Shown piece after piece: positions 23,474 to 36,457 of a stretch of 64,000 nucleotides of DNA; positions within the stretch are counted from its first letter, which is position 1, and each line of letters begins with the position of its first letter. Source of the stretch: Trichinella spiralis (taxonomy: Eukaryota; Nematoda; Enoplea; Trichinellida; Trichinellidae); NCBI GenBank assembly GCA_000181795.3, contig CM012954.1, forward strand, positions 12,727,223-12,791,222. Reading direction: 5' to 3'. A model generated the notes under the pieces. That model made no database searches, was not told the DNA's origin, and saw only the letters and a list, made by a program, of their open reading frames with translations. The position numbers and the translations under genes were made by a program.

Positions 23474-25779
23474 TCAACCGTTTTCACTCATGCGATTCAT
23501 CGACTGCAGCCCAGCGAAAAATTTCACAGTTTCCAAAACGGACAGACTTTTGACGTGGATCTTCTTCATGTGCTGCTGCAGGGATGATCTGCAGGCGAAA
23601 GTTTGCCCGCATCCCGACTCTTCGCAAACGTACGGCTTCGAACCGGTATGGGTGTTGTTGTGGTCCATCAGCTGCACTAGGCTTCTAAATTTTAGCCCGC
23701 ATCCTTCCACCAAGCATTCGTAAAGGCGCCTCGGCTTGCCTTTTTTCCCTTCGTGCATCCGCTGCACGTGTCTGGTCAAGTAGCGAGCTATGGCGAAGTG
23801 CTTGCCGCAGTTTGGGCATTCGAAATGCAACTCTTCCCTAAGCAGACTGTTCTCTTTTCTCTGGTCCACTAATTTATCCGCGTGATTTTCCTACAAAATC
23901 AAACATCTTTTCGCCCAGTGCTAATATATGCATATATATAAATATAAATATATATAAATATATATATATCTATATCTATCAGGGCGTGACAGTTTTCCTT
24001 TCGCCCATTACTTAGCCTCCGCATGATAACACACACACACACACACACCCAATGGTCATCACACTGCTGACACAACCTACGATGCGGTTGTAAGTCGAAA
24101 ATCTGGACTGTTTTCACAGTAAAACACATTCCAGCTCGACCATCAACACAGCAATCAATGCCACGCAGATCTGACGGGATGCGCTTCTCTCTTTGTAGGC
24201 AATCAATTCAGCTCGAACATGAAGACCACTGGAACACAAGTCGACAAAAACGAAAAGAAAAAGAAAAAAAACAACAATTAAATTAATAAATCAATTTGGA
24301 AAATGAAAATCCGGTTGTTTTCCAATCAAACAAGCACTGGCCGAGCAGCATGCAGGCACTAGCTCGCCAGCTACTATTGAACAGACAAAAAATTGAAAAG
24401 CCTACAATACAACTCCACCTTAGCTGAGTTGTGATCTTATTTTTGTCAGCACTTGGTTGCTGTTGTAAAAGCTGCCTGTCGTCCGCTTCGATACATACTT
24501 GCCATAAAGTTTCAGAGCAAAATTTTCCATATCAATTTCAAATCACCTTACACATACACAGAGAAAGGAAATTTCACTTTTTCAAACAAACAAACAAGCA
24601 AACAACTGTCTGACTTTCCTATTTTATTGTCGCCGAAACAAAAACTTTTTGAAATGATACAAACTGATTTTCAGGCTAGTGCAATCAATCAATACCGTGC
24701 AACCGTGTAAAGCAAGAACAACGCACAGGTTAGTACAGTAAAATTGAAGCGATTCAAATCAGAAACCGATTTCACATGCTCCGGTCCGCTTAAACTCATA
24801 GCCCAAAAAAGAAAAAACAATTTCTTGCAAGCGATCCATTATAATACGAAATAGCGAATGACAAATCAGCCATCTAACACAGTTGGTTCGGTTGCTGTTG
24901 TTGTTGTGATGGTATTTTTCAAGTACTCTGAGAGAGAATCTGAGAAAAGCAACCAGCAAGCACTGTGCTTAGAGATTTCAAAGAAAAAAAAATCAAAAAT
25001 AAGAAAACAGCCCAGCCACACCACCAAACATGCTTGTTAATTCGAAAAGTGAACGTCGGCACATACTGTACAGTGATTTAGAAAACAACCTGATTTTCAT
25101 TTTGTTTACCCGTTGAACTGTAATCCAAATGCTAGCAGTGAGAAAAGTGGTAAAAATTAAAAGTGAAAAAGAGATCTTGTCATTGAGAAAAATAATCCGA
25201 GACAGTTCAGCTGAGAAAAAGCGGAGAATCTGAATTAGCATACTGGAACGTAATCCAACTTACCTTCACATGCCTGGCCATGGCACTCTTGGATACCTTA
25301 CGTGTGCAACCGGGCACTGGACACTGGATAAAATTTACGTGAGAGCGTAGATGTCTTCTCAAACATTGGCGCTGGGAGAACGTTTTGCCGCACTCGGTAC
25401 AATCCAACGGCAACGGATGCACCTTGGCCACGTGCTTGCGCAGTTCGTTGTATTTCTGAAAAGTCCTCTTGCACCCCTCACGCGAACACTTGTACCCTTC
25501 GTGGACTTTCTCATGTTTTTTCCAACTGCCGCGCGACTGGAACCGTTTTCCACATACGTTGCACCTGTAATCCCCGTGCGCCGAACGCACGTGGTCGCGG
25601 CAGAGTTTTTTGCTCTCGAATACTTTCAAACATCCGCTCTCTGGACAAATGTATTCGGTCACATATGGGCCAATGTTGTGCACATTGTGCAAGTGCTTCT
25701 TCAGCAAAATTTGGTTGCCAAATAGTTGACAACAATCTTCGACCCAGCATATCCACTGTCCATCATCACTACGTGACAT
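23474..25779 (-). CDS. Nine C2H2 zinc-finger protein, TFIIIA-like
   Basis: Two exons (25264-25779 and 23474-23890) joined across a 1.37 kb intron give about 310 residues. Nine C2H2 fingers occupy almost the whole protein. Examples are CWVEDCCQLFGNQILLKKHL, YRCNVCGKRFQSRGSWKKH, LDCTECGKTFSQRQCLRRHL and FECPNCGKHFAIARYLTRHV. Several have the longer C-x4-C spacing (YKCSREGCKRTF, YECLVEGCGLKF, YVCEESGCGQTF). Nine fingers, alternating C-x4-C and C-x2-C spacing, and a length near 300 all fit TFIIIA, which binds the 5S rRNA gene promoter and 5S RNA. Finger sequences evolve fast, so another C2H2 factor is possible. A TAG acceptor lies four bases before the ATG, 304 bases after the CLASRP stop. Confidence 0.8.
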
Positions 25780-26082
25780 GTTTCTATGAACAAACGGTTC
25801 AATTGTTCAAATTTGAAATTCAAATTCAAAAAACACATGAAACACAGTAAAAGAGAAAAGTAGAATAGACGGCTTTTGACCACCAAATTGAACACAACAA
25901 CAAATATGATAAACATTTATCATTCAACACTGTTCATTAAATAAATAAATAAATAAATAAATTTATGTATATTTAAAATGAAACAAACGAATGAATGTGA
26001 ATCAATTTAGCAAGAACATCATTTGTATGATGTTGTCTTCTTTTGAAAAAACATTTCTCTTCCTCCATTGGCATTGGCATCA

Positions 26083-29000
26083 TCAACTGCCCCGGCTAAA
26101 CAAAAATAAGAAAAAAAAATATACATATATAAATGGAAACTGTCTACGTCTACCTGGATAAAGTTGAATGGCGATGTCGAACACGGCGTCTGTGATTTCT
26201 GCTGCGCTTTTTCGACCTCGAACGATCACGTTCCCCGCCATAATACAGCCGATCTCTTAATAAATAAACAAACAAACATTTTTTTAATATCAAAAATTCC
26301 AATTCAAACAAAAATAATCAAATAAAAAATTCAAACTGTTTTCTTCGAAGCAAAGACATCTCGCGAATATGTTCCTCCCTTTCCTGAAATATACACATTC
26401 AAACGAACGACAATATAATTTCGACCAATAAAAAAAAATATATACATACCATTCTCTCACGACGCCTTTCTTCTCTTTTCATTTTCTCCTCTTCTTGATT
26501 ACGAGCAACTAGAAAAATTAAAACAATCACAATTTAAGCGTATTAATAATAAAGAAAACCAAAGTTTCATTCTTCCTCTTACGCATCTTTCGCAACGCTC
26601 GCTGCGTTCTCATCTTCAACAATTCCGCACCAGTCGGTTTTGTATTTTTCTTATTAAAAAAACCATATTCAAATTTGGCATTCAAATAAAAAAAGACAGA
26701 AAAAAGCACTCACTTTCGAATGGTCATCATTTGTTACCACATTAGCGACATTCTTTGCATTCCTGAAAGACCAATTTTAAATAATAGTATTATAATAATA
26801 AAACACTAAAAGTTACATAAATTCACGTTTCGTTCTCCTCAAACGACGTTTTGTGTTCTCCACTTCTCGTCGTTCTTTTTCAGAATCACTCATACTTGAA
26901 TGAATACTGAGAATTGATGCATCCGACTGTTGGCTACCGTGTGCCCTCTCTTCACTGTACAACTGCACATTATTTGAACTTATTCTGCTGCCAGTCGTCT
27001 GTACACTTGAAGATCGACTATTTCTGCTTAGACCACTTTTAGCACTGGCACTGTGGTGACTAGCATCGTCACCACTACTACAACTCTTCTTTGCATCATT
27101 ATTGCTACCATCACCATTTGTACTACTACTAGTAGTAGTAGTACGACTCCTACTCCTCCTAGTGTTGCTTCTGTCACTACTCGTACTACAACTGTAGCTT
27201 TTACGACGATGACGATTTCTTCTTGTGTGTCGTGAACTCGATAATATCCTGTGTCGACGACGCCTCTTGGAATGCGACTTCGACTCGACATCTGAGCTGG
27301 ATGCATAGCGTCGCCTGCGATGATCACGCCTGCGACGATAATTGTTCGAACTATCTTCGCTTGAAGTTGAATGGAAAATTTTCTTCTTACATTTCGACCG
27401 ACCACCGCTTAAAATACAAAATTACCAATTAATTATTATCCAAAACAATTAATTATTTTCAAAAAAAAATAAAGAAAACTCAAAGCTGACAGACAATTGA
27501 AAAACTGATTTAACCAAATGACATCAACAAAGTTTAAAAGTTTAAAATTATACCAACTGAATGTACATAGCTTGCAATCAATCAACAGAAAAAATAAATA
27601 AATAAACAAACAAATTTATCCGCATGATAACATAATATTATCACACAAAACACACACACACACCCTCGTGATTTTTTTTGTTTGATTGATAACTAAAAAT
27701 TCCTATATTGATTGCGAAAAAGGTATATATATTTACTGACTGGAACCGTTCCTTGTGTGGACCTGCAACGTCGAAAGGCGATTTCAGTTTCGCCTTCGCC
27801 TTTGCCGGCATTTTCTGCGGTGACTCGCCGCCGAAGCTAGTAATAAACGTCACTTCCCCGTTGCTGGAACTGTGACTCGACGACGACGAGTTACTGTAAT
27901 CGGAATCGGCTAACTGCAGTGACGGTTCTTCTTTGCGAAGCATGCTTCAAATTATTATATTTTTTCAAAACAAAAACATATTTTAAATAATAATCATTTT
28001 TAAAAAAAAAGAATCAAAAATCAAGCATGCCTCAGTGGAACAGCAACATGGCCACGTATTCTGAGTCGCAGTTCTTTCAAACGTTTCCTTTCCCGCCTCG
28101 ATGATTTGCCCTGGATGTATTGGTTTCAAAAAATTATCACATTCTATTCCAATAAACATGAAATAAAATCCTACACTCAACGGATCTTGTTCTTCTCTTA
28201 AAATATCTGAACTGTGAACTTCTTGTCGTTCGATCTCATCCTGTCTGAGAAATCTGTTTGTTGAAAATATTGACAAAAAAATTATTGCATTCAATTTTGC
28301 AAATTTATAAAAAGTACTACTACTTTGCAAAATCGCCAGGCTTTATGTGATATCGAGCACCGAGTCGGTCCAATTCGAGAATATCTTCTTTTGTCAGTTG
28401 ATTGATATCCAAATGTACATCTGAAAAGAAAAAAAACAAATTATTAAAATTTCAGCTATTCCATTCTTATTATATGGCTGATTTAAATTGAAACAATACC
28501 AAATTCTTCCCCTTTCAATTCATCCAAATCTTCCTCATCACTGCTCAGTTGACTAACAGATGGCTGTTTATTTATGGATTCGTTCCAAGGCTTTGCTTTG
28601 GCCGTATCGGTGCACAATTCCGTGCTATCTTCATAACTGTACCCTATAGCGGCACGTTCGGGTGCAAGTTGCCTTGAACAGATAAAAAAAAATTAACATG
28701 TGCTGATAAGCTGATAAGCTCACTTTTTCTTCGCTTCTTCTCGCTTGACCACTGAAGTTATCACTGAACTACCGAAATGTTCTTCCATGTACATTTGCTT
28801 CAAGAAATGTTCCTCTGGAACTGAAAAACAATACAAATTAATAGATCAATTTATTAATTCGCATAATACTGACCTTTCAAAAAGTCGTTGATGACCAAAA
28901 TTCGAAATCGTTCATAATTTAAATAACTGTCCATCTTTTGCGTTGTTGTAGAAGATTTTCTTTTACCCGTCGCACCTTCTTTGCTTGGCAAAGTGTCGAG

Positions 29001-29393
29001 ATGCGCGCGCACGTCGAATCGATCGATCATCACCGACGGATTGCCCTGCCAGCGTCGCCTGAAAACAACAGCATAAAAATATTTCATGCAAATGACCGAG
29101 CGAAAAAAAAATTTCGTCACCAGGTGGCGGTCGCTGCGTTTGCCGCAGCCGCGTCGGCGTAAATTTTGCACGCTTCGCCGTGAATTTGCAAAAATTCCGT
29201 CGGATCTTTCTTCTGAAAGCATCAACAAACAAATCGATATTTGCTTTTTTTCTCATAATTCATAACAGCAACAACGACAACAACTGGTTTTTACAATTTT
29301 ATCATAAAAGCAGCGCCTGCGATCAGCGCGCTTTTTGTGATCAACCATAATAGAACGAATTTTCTTTTCTTGTCGACGAGCTTCGAACCACAT
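26083..29393 (-). CDS. CLASRP: CLASRP (SWAP2/SFRS16), SR-type splicing regulator
   Basis: A multi-exon gene starts at an ATG at 29393 with MWFEARRQEKKIRSIMVDHK, the family's N-terminus. The next exon has KDPTEFLQIHGEACKIY (about 29100-29216), followed by the DRY_EERY signature MIDRFDVRAHLD (about 29020) and LNYERFRILV. Acidic exons lead to EVTFITSFGG (about 27850), a motif near the human RS region. A long Arg/Ser-rich region (about 26880-27400) follows, then LLKMRTQRALRKM (about 26600) and a short RS tail ending at a TGA at 26083-26085. The protein is a nuclear regulator of alternative splicing that binds CLK kinases. It starts 180 bases after the ATXN3 stop, with a TTTCAG acceptor 12 bases before the ATG, which suggests an operon with trans-splicing. 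Confidence 0.9.
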
Positions 29394-29408
29394 CTTCTCA
29401 ACTCACTG
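29394..29408 (-). promoter_or_regulatory. Splice acceptor 12 bases before the CLASRP start
   Basis: On the minus strand GGGTTTCAG (29406-29414) precedes the ATG at 29393. With only 180 bases back to the ATXN3 stop and a minus-strand AATAAA at about 29528-29533, it fits an intercistronic trans-splice site. Confidence 0.5.
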
Positions 29409-29573
29409 AAACCCGACAACACACTTGAAACGATTATATTAACAAACAAACAAACAAACAAAATGTATAAATATGCACGATATACATACGAATCATCCAC
29501 TGAAACAACAAATCAAATGCCAAAAGTTTTATTTAAAAATAATTAAATGCAAAAAATAAAAAAAATTCTAAAT

Positions 29574-31343
29574 TTATTTTTGCTTGTTTCTTTCTCTTTC
29601 TACACGATCCAAAAATTGGGCTCGCCTAAGGCGCAATTCTTCCACTTGAGCTACAGTACCAGGTTTGGCAGGATTTTGTTCAACGGTCGGTGAAGTTGAC
29701 GACTGTTGTGCAACAAATTCATCACTTATCGAAGCTAAAAAAAGAAAGAAAGAAAAATATATGCGCATTTTAAATTCTCTCACGTATGCAAATTGACATT
29801 TTATCTAAATCGAATCGAATCGAATTTTATTGGAAAAATTTTAACGATTTCACATGAACAAAAAATATCATTTGAAAAATCACTTCAACAAAATTATTTA
29901 CATTAATCAGAATCAATCTAGTGATTAATTAAAAGAAAAAAAAAAGAAACTCATCTCCTCAAACTTACGCAGTTGGTCTCTCAAATCGCGAATGCTTTCC
30001 AAAAGTGCAGTCTGCAGAGCTGGATCATCTTCTTGGTAAACAGCGCTTCCTGGCGACGGATTGGAAAAAGCCGTCGTCGGCTGTGCTGAAATTTCCACAT
30101 TTCGACTACTATTCAGTGGACGAGATTTCTGTTCTGGTTTTGAAGAAGCAGAAGAATAACCTGCAGACGAACGTGCACTATAAGAAACTGGACTATTGAC
30201 AAGAAAATCGCCTCGATTTACAGGCAAATCTCCTTCTACTGCAAGTATAGTGCAACCTGAAATCAAGAAGAGCTTGTTCACTAGATCATTGCAATAAACA
30301 AAAATGATAAAAATAACAATCTTTTATTTCTAGTTATACTACAACAGAATACGTCTATTATAAATATACATTTTTCTTTCTTTCTTTCTTTTCAAAATTT
30401 CAAATTACTATCAGTTGATGACTAAATTGAAAGACAAATATTGAAAAAACAAAACTTGAAACAATCTTAACTTTTACACTTATATCTTCATTCACACTCG
30501 ACAAGATTAAGATTAAATTTAATAAAATAAACGAAAAGTATAAAAATTAGAAAAAATAAAAACCGGTTATTTAAAATTCAAACAAAAAAGCAACGATTAA
30601 ACTGATTAAAGATAGCACTGTTCTAAAAACTGAACTAAACAGCTGAAATTCATACTTTTACTTCGTTGTCAATTGTGCGCGTTCTCATTAATTATACCTT
30701 CTTTTTGAAGCTGCGCCAAATAAAGCTCCGAATACGTCTGACTGATCAGTTCGGGTCCATCCAGCATAGAATTCAAATTGTACCAATGTTCCCCAATTTT
30801 TCGAACGGTAAAAAAATGCTGATGACGATGACAAATAAAAGCTGAATGCGAGCTTAAAATCAAATCAACAATTTCAATTTATCAGAAATTTTACTGAGAA
30901 AAATTACCGATAGAAATTTATCACATCACTTGCATTTGTCGGAGCAACCCGGAGAGTGAGATTAAAAGGTTTCAACGCTTCTGATATAACTTGAAGAGAA
31001 AAATACCCACTGTCGTCCATATTTTGGGATTCGCTCTGCAAAAGAAAAAATAAAAAACATGAAATAATAGTAACTAAATCGAAAGTCGGAAAAAAAAAAG
31101 AATAATTTTCATCGATCGAAACATCAATTCATTACTGTAGAATCGCCAGTAACTTTTCTTTCTTCAGCATCAAGACGGCGTGCAATTTCTGCTAAATCAA
31201 CTGCGGTAAAATACTGACCTTGAAGGAGAGCGTTTAAAGCATGCTGAGCGCAAAGCATTCCCTCTTGCTAAAACAGGGAATTGAATTTCTGCTCCGTGAA
31301 TGAGAACCTTTTCGTTTACCTTTTCGAAGAATATACTGTTCAT
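29574..31343 (-). CDS. ATXN3: Ataxin-3, Josephin deubiquitinase
   Basis: The start is MNSIFFEKQEGMLCAQHALN, with catalytic Cys14 exactly where human ataxin-3 has it. The remaining Josephin exons include FTAVDLAEIARRLDAEERKV, the catalytic His segment HQHFFTVRKIGEHWYNLNSM with its Asn, and GPELISQTYSELYLAQLQKE, then VEGDLP. A ubiquitin-interacting-motif-like helix, DDPALQTALLESIRDL, lies at about 29960-30035. The last exon has EELRLRRAQFLDRVERERNK and the stop at 29574-29576. Ataxin-3 trims ubiquitin chains in protein quality control with p97/VCP. The human polyglutamine tract, which follows this last motif, is absent. One clear UIM-like segment is visible, against two or three in human. An acceptor TTTCAG lies two bases before the ATG. 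Confidence 0.93.
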
Positions 31344-32521
31344 CTCTGAAAAAAATAATGCTCAATTATTAAAATTTTTCACTTCACACAAACTATGAAA
31401 ACAATCAAACCAAGCAATCGAGCATCCTCAAACAAAAAAGTTTCGAAATGTGCGTTCAAACATGCTTGAAAAAGAAGCAAAATTCAAATAACCGAGCAAC
31501 TAACAAGAACAACAATACTTGAAAAATAAAATAAGTACAAATCATAACTAAAGAGACATATAATAAAAGTTTTACTAATTTCAGCAAGAGCACAAATTAG
31601 AAATACCTGTTTGTTGAACAATTTGTTACTGCTGCTTTGAAAAGGTCTCACAGAATAAATAGGATGAATGAAACGACAGTATAATGATAATGAAGGAAAA
31701 TTTCTTAGACTGTAACAAGTTATTAACTAACATTATAACTTTATGCTGATATATTTACAATAAATGCTGTCCATTGTATAAATATGTTTTTTAAAATTAT
31801 TTTAATGTGCTATTAATTTGCTTTTTACTTTGATTTTTTGTACTGAAAAAAACAAAAAGTACAAATGTACTACATACGATATACATGAAACGAATGTGCA
31901 CATTTAATTTATTTGATTAAAAAATTAATGATGAAATTTAAATTATTTTATTCCTGCTTGATATCTATATTTACATTTTTACACTGATCAAATTTATCAC
32001 AAATATGAAAAAGTTGGATTTTTGTATTGTTTAAATTTGAATAAATGAGTAGTAATTTGTAAATTACACAAAATATTTGAATTTTTTCTTATTATTGGTC
32101 CGACTAAATAGTTATTTTAACGGGAAGTTATCGGTAATAGGCGCAGCTGTAAACAAACATCTGAGTTTTCGACCGTCTCTATCAGTGCTGTCTAACTGCA
32201 TCAGTTTTGGTGAACTTGACGTTCTAATTCAATTTCTTGTTTAAAAACAATTTGCATTTTGAATTTTGATTCTTAAGAGCTAATATTCAAACGAGTTTCT
32301 TCTTCATACAGTATACGTTCCACGTGAAAATACCTGCACATTTTTAAAAAAGACACTTGGCCACGTGCACAATTTCGTTAATTATTAATATCTTCATTAA
32401 TATTGAAGTGTTGATAGTTATTTCGGTTCATCGAATGAGGCCAAACAAGTATAGTGAACAAAATATTTATTTTAAAAATTGAATTCTAACTCCCATCACA
32501 CGTACGATAACGAAAATAGTT
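31344..32521. other. Intergenic region between ATXN3 and KCTD3
   Basis: AT-rich sequence holding the KCTD3 3' UTR and the ATXN3 leader. No open frame, RNA gene or repeat is evident. Confidence 0.5.
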
Positions 32522-35500
32522 TCACAAATCGAAATCAGCAGGCAGGCAAGAAATGGAACTGGAAGGTGTGCTGGATAAACTTTGATAAGTAATTTCAAAT
32601 TCGTCAATCAACTGCAACAGTTCGTTCGGAGTTGGACCTTCCAATCGCTCTAAATAGCAAAAAATATCAAAATCAATGATGAACTAATTTTCAAAATCAA
32701 TAATTACCATAGCCCGGTTTGTCCCGCCTCGCATTAAGCATCTCTAATGCAGTGGTTAAGTCCCACACTTGCACCGAACCATTGTTGTGTCCCGTAAAAA
32801 GAAAACGCCTAGGACAGGCGCCAGTTCCGCTAGACCACTCGCACTCGTGAACCAAATAGCTTGAAATGCTACTTCCATCAACAGATTTTATCACGCAAAC
32901 TCTAAAAAAGAATCCAATCACTCATCTATTAATTCAAACATGTTAAATTAACACATGTGTAAAATTATTTCAACGCAAAAGCTAATCTCTGATTAAAGCT
33001 GACAATTAAATCGTAATTATTGTGAAAAGAAAAACAAACCTTTCGCCTGTTGATGCCAATCGTATGTAAAGTTGAGACGTATCCGGCACTACCTTCTGTA
33101 CAAATACTTGTTCGCTATCCTTATCACCATAGGGACCAACATCGGCAGCTGGGTCAGTGTCCATTGGACCATCGGCCGATTCCAAAGTCATCACTTTGAA
33201 TGATGCTAACGGAGTACTACCAGGCTGTGTGTTGATCATACCTCGAAAGCGTGTCAGTGACCAAGATCGAACATGATTATATTCTGAACAAACTGAAAAC
33301 AAATAGACGTGAATTTTCGATTTTTCAAAAAAAAAATTAATCAAATTGAATTAAAAAACTGAATAAATTTACCTGATATCAAATGACCGGCTGTCAAAGC
33401 AACGCGACTGATTCTGGCACGGTGAACGGTGAATGTTTGAAACAATTGCGGAGAATGGCCCGCCGTTTCTGGATGTTGCGCAATGATACGAACGGCACCA
33501 GTATTTGTGCCATAAGCGATTTCTAACCAGTTGCCCGACATGCCTTAAAATTTAATTTCACTATAAAATATGCGCTTCGAAATTCATTACTACTCTGTGA
33601 ATAATTATAATTAACACGTGTGATCAACTTTCTTATTGCTGAATATGAAGAAATACTGAAATATTATGGTAAATTAAAAATATGGGTACTCCGATTTCGT
33701 CCGCTCCGATTGGTTGTTCGCTCATAGCTTGTACAGCGTTTGTGTTGTTGAGTTGGCAATTGACTTGTGCTATTTTATCAATTATTCAATTTAGATCAGT
33801 CAATTCCACCTCAGAAATTCATGCAAACGAACCGTTCAAACGCCGAACAACAGCCAATCAGCGAACAACCAATCAAAAAAAATTAGGTCAAATTTGAGAC
33901 GGCGAAATCTGAGTAGAGAAAGTTGTCGAAAAATTTTTACTCGATTTTGGAGTCAAATAAATGTTCACTGCAGTAATCGCGTCGCCAAGAGGATCGCGAT
34001 ACAATTCCATCACCAGCAAATCATTATCTTTCATACGCAGTGGAAATTTTTGCATATCTGCACGAGGAAAAATCAACAATTAAAATGGGAAAAAGATAAT
34101 CAAATCAAATCAAATCAAATAATCATACCGATGTAATATATGCTTCCATTGGAGCAACCCAAAAGCAAAAACGAGCCTGCCGTATCATAGGAACAAATTG
34201 GAGTTACGTCTTGAATCTGAAATAAGTTCCTTATTGAAAACAAAAAAAAATTCATTGCAAGAAAACATAACAAATAATAGTAATAATTCGATTAAAATTG
34301 GATAATATTGATCACTTCGCTTTTTAAAAAGTTAAAATGCACAATTTTAAAATGATTATAATTAACTTTATGTTTTAAAAAAAGGTGTAGTACTGACGAT
34401 TTCAACAACAACGACAAACTCGGTTTACTTTTCCTCGTCCGATGGAATTAGATTGCCTAGCTTAACTATTATTGCTTAAATTTAAATTACCTAAGCTAAC
34501 AAAACAATCATTGTGCAAATTCATATGCGAACACCATGTTTCAAATTCAATGAAATTTATTTGCGCGCATCAGAGAAGCAGCCAAAGAAATTCAAATTCT
34601 GCAAAAACGTTCGTTGGTAAAATCGAATCTACCCCGTTTAAAAATGGCAGTTTAATTAAATTATATTTTTTTTTAATTTTCAAGGTTACAAACCTGCCAA
34701 TTTAGTGTCATTCCATGCCATACGACAATTTTTCCCTTCTTGCTAAGAGCCACGAGCTGTGAAGCGATGAAAAGCAACGCATCAATGTGTGCAGTAACAG
34801 AAAAGCGTCCAATTTCTGACGAAACGCCTGCATCATTTACGCTCCACAACAAGATGGTATTATCGTCCAAAGAAACGGCTAGGCAAATGCAACCTTGTCC
34901 AGTAAAGTTTTTACAGCTTATGGCCAAGTGACGGATAGGTCGCTCTGTACGTGGACTTATACACCCTAAGCACCATCCCATGCTGCCTTTTGATCTAAAA
35001 AATCAAATAATCATTTTGATTTAATTTGAAAAAGTAGTATAATTTGCTGACTTGTAGCAGACAACTATTTCACTATAAGCAACTGCAATCCAACTGTGAT
35101 GAGCTCGTATTATACGTACACGAAATGGATCCACTAATGCTTCTGTAAAAAAAATTCAATAAAATTCAGTAAAAAATCTCCATTCAACAAATATATAATT
35201 GGATATATTTTTTTTAAATAGACAAATAAAAACTTTGCTTCGCCTGCCTGAAATTTGCTTGCTTCCAATTTCTAATTGTTTCAACTGCTTTGTAAAATCT
35301 CCTGAAAACCCAGGTCGATGTGGACATTTCCATTTGTTACGCAAAGCGGCTATGTTGTTGCTCAAAAATGGCTTGGATAAATTGCCTGAACTTAATGATT
35401 CCAACGATGAAGTCGGACACAAAGTATTTCTCGAGCTGGAAACTGAAGCACAACACGTGGCAGGGTTATTTTCGTCCCCAGCGACAACATTAGAACACAA

Positions 35501-36457
35501 TCGCACCGCCCCCGGAACCTTGCAGCTCCGGGAACCTATGCAAATTGGTTCCGATTTGTTTCGGGTATGACAACCTTGACGATGAACCAACGGTTGCACT
35601 GATTCGGCTGCTAAATTGAAAACCTGCGACGGCTGAGCAAAATATCCGTGAAATAACACGTCACCGCATGCACTTTGATCCAATTTATCACACAGAACCA
35701 ATCGTTTTACTGAAATAAATACACACATACACACACAAAAATATCCATTTTCAATTAATACTACTCTTATTAAAAACAAACAATCAAAATGAATGTCCAA
35801 TGTAAAAAAAAATTCATCTTACCAAGTGGAGTCAATCCATAAAATTGTGCTTCGTGCTTCAATGCCACTGGATTCACCTCTCTATAAATTCATCTTACTT
35901 GAAAATGCAGAAAATACTCCTAATAAAATGAAAATTTTAATCTTAATTCAATTTTAACCCTTAATCATTTAATAAACGGTTAACAGTAAAACTTCATCAC
36001 ATTTCATTTTAATTTTATATCAATAATAAATTCAAAGTTACATTCAAATGAAACATCGAAGCAATACTCACTTCAAGTCTACTTGCTTGGATCTCATGTA
36101 ATTTAAAATAACCTGAAATAGCTTGGGATCTCGATCGATAAAAATCTAAAAAATAAAACATTACAAGTAAGAAAATTTTTCAAACAAATATGAACATACA
36201 GCGCCATTTTCGTCTTTAACGGCTGGTATTCGACCACTGAGCATACTAAAATACATTTCAAAGAATATCAAGTTTTTGTGTAATGCAATATTTGCCAAAA
36301 CTTCGACCCTACATTACTGCACACTAAATAAATAGTTAACTTATAATTACCTTGTAAAAAACGTATCAGAAATCCACATTAATGTATTTCTAGAAGTGAC
36401 AAATTGTACGCCACCAACGTTCAGCTTAATTAGCGCATCATGTCCATTTAGCGCCAT
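32522..36457 (-). CDS. KCTD3: KCTD3/SHKBP1 family: BTB/T1 plus WD40 protein
   Basis: The gene starts at an ATG at 36457. The N-terminal T1/BTB domain reads [20 protein letters not shown], then [14 protein letters not shown] and [20 protein letters not shown]. Later exons carry the family-specific WD40 region: [74 protein letters not shown] and [20 protein letters not shown]. The last exon has [16 protein letters not shown] and the stop at 32522. KCTD3 binds HCN3 channels and SHKBP1 binds CIN85 in mammals; invertebrates usually have one gene for both. The long disordered C-terminus of vertebrate KCTD3 is missing, since the protein ends about 25 residues after the conserved NELL motif. An acceptor TTTTAG lies 18 bases before the ATG. 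Confidence 0.93.

Noticed and set aside
27028-27405. 125-codon Val-rich frame in the CLASRP region
   Set aside because: Off-frame reading of the Arg/Ser repeat region of CLASRP.
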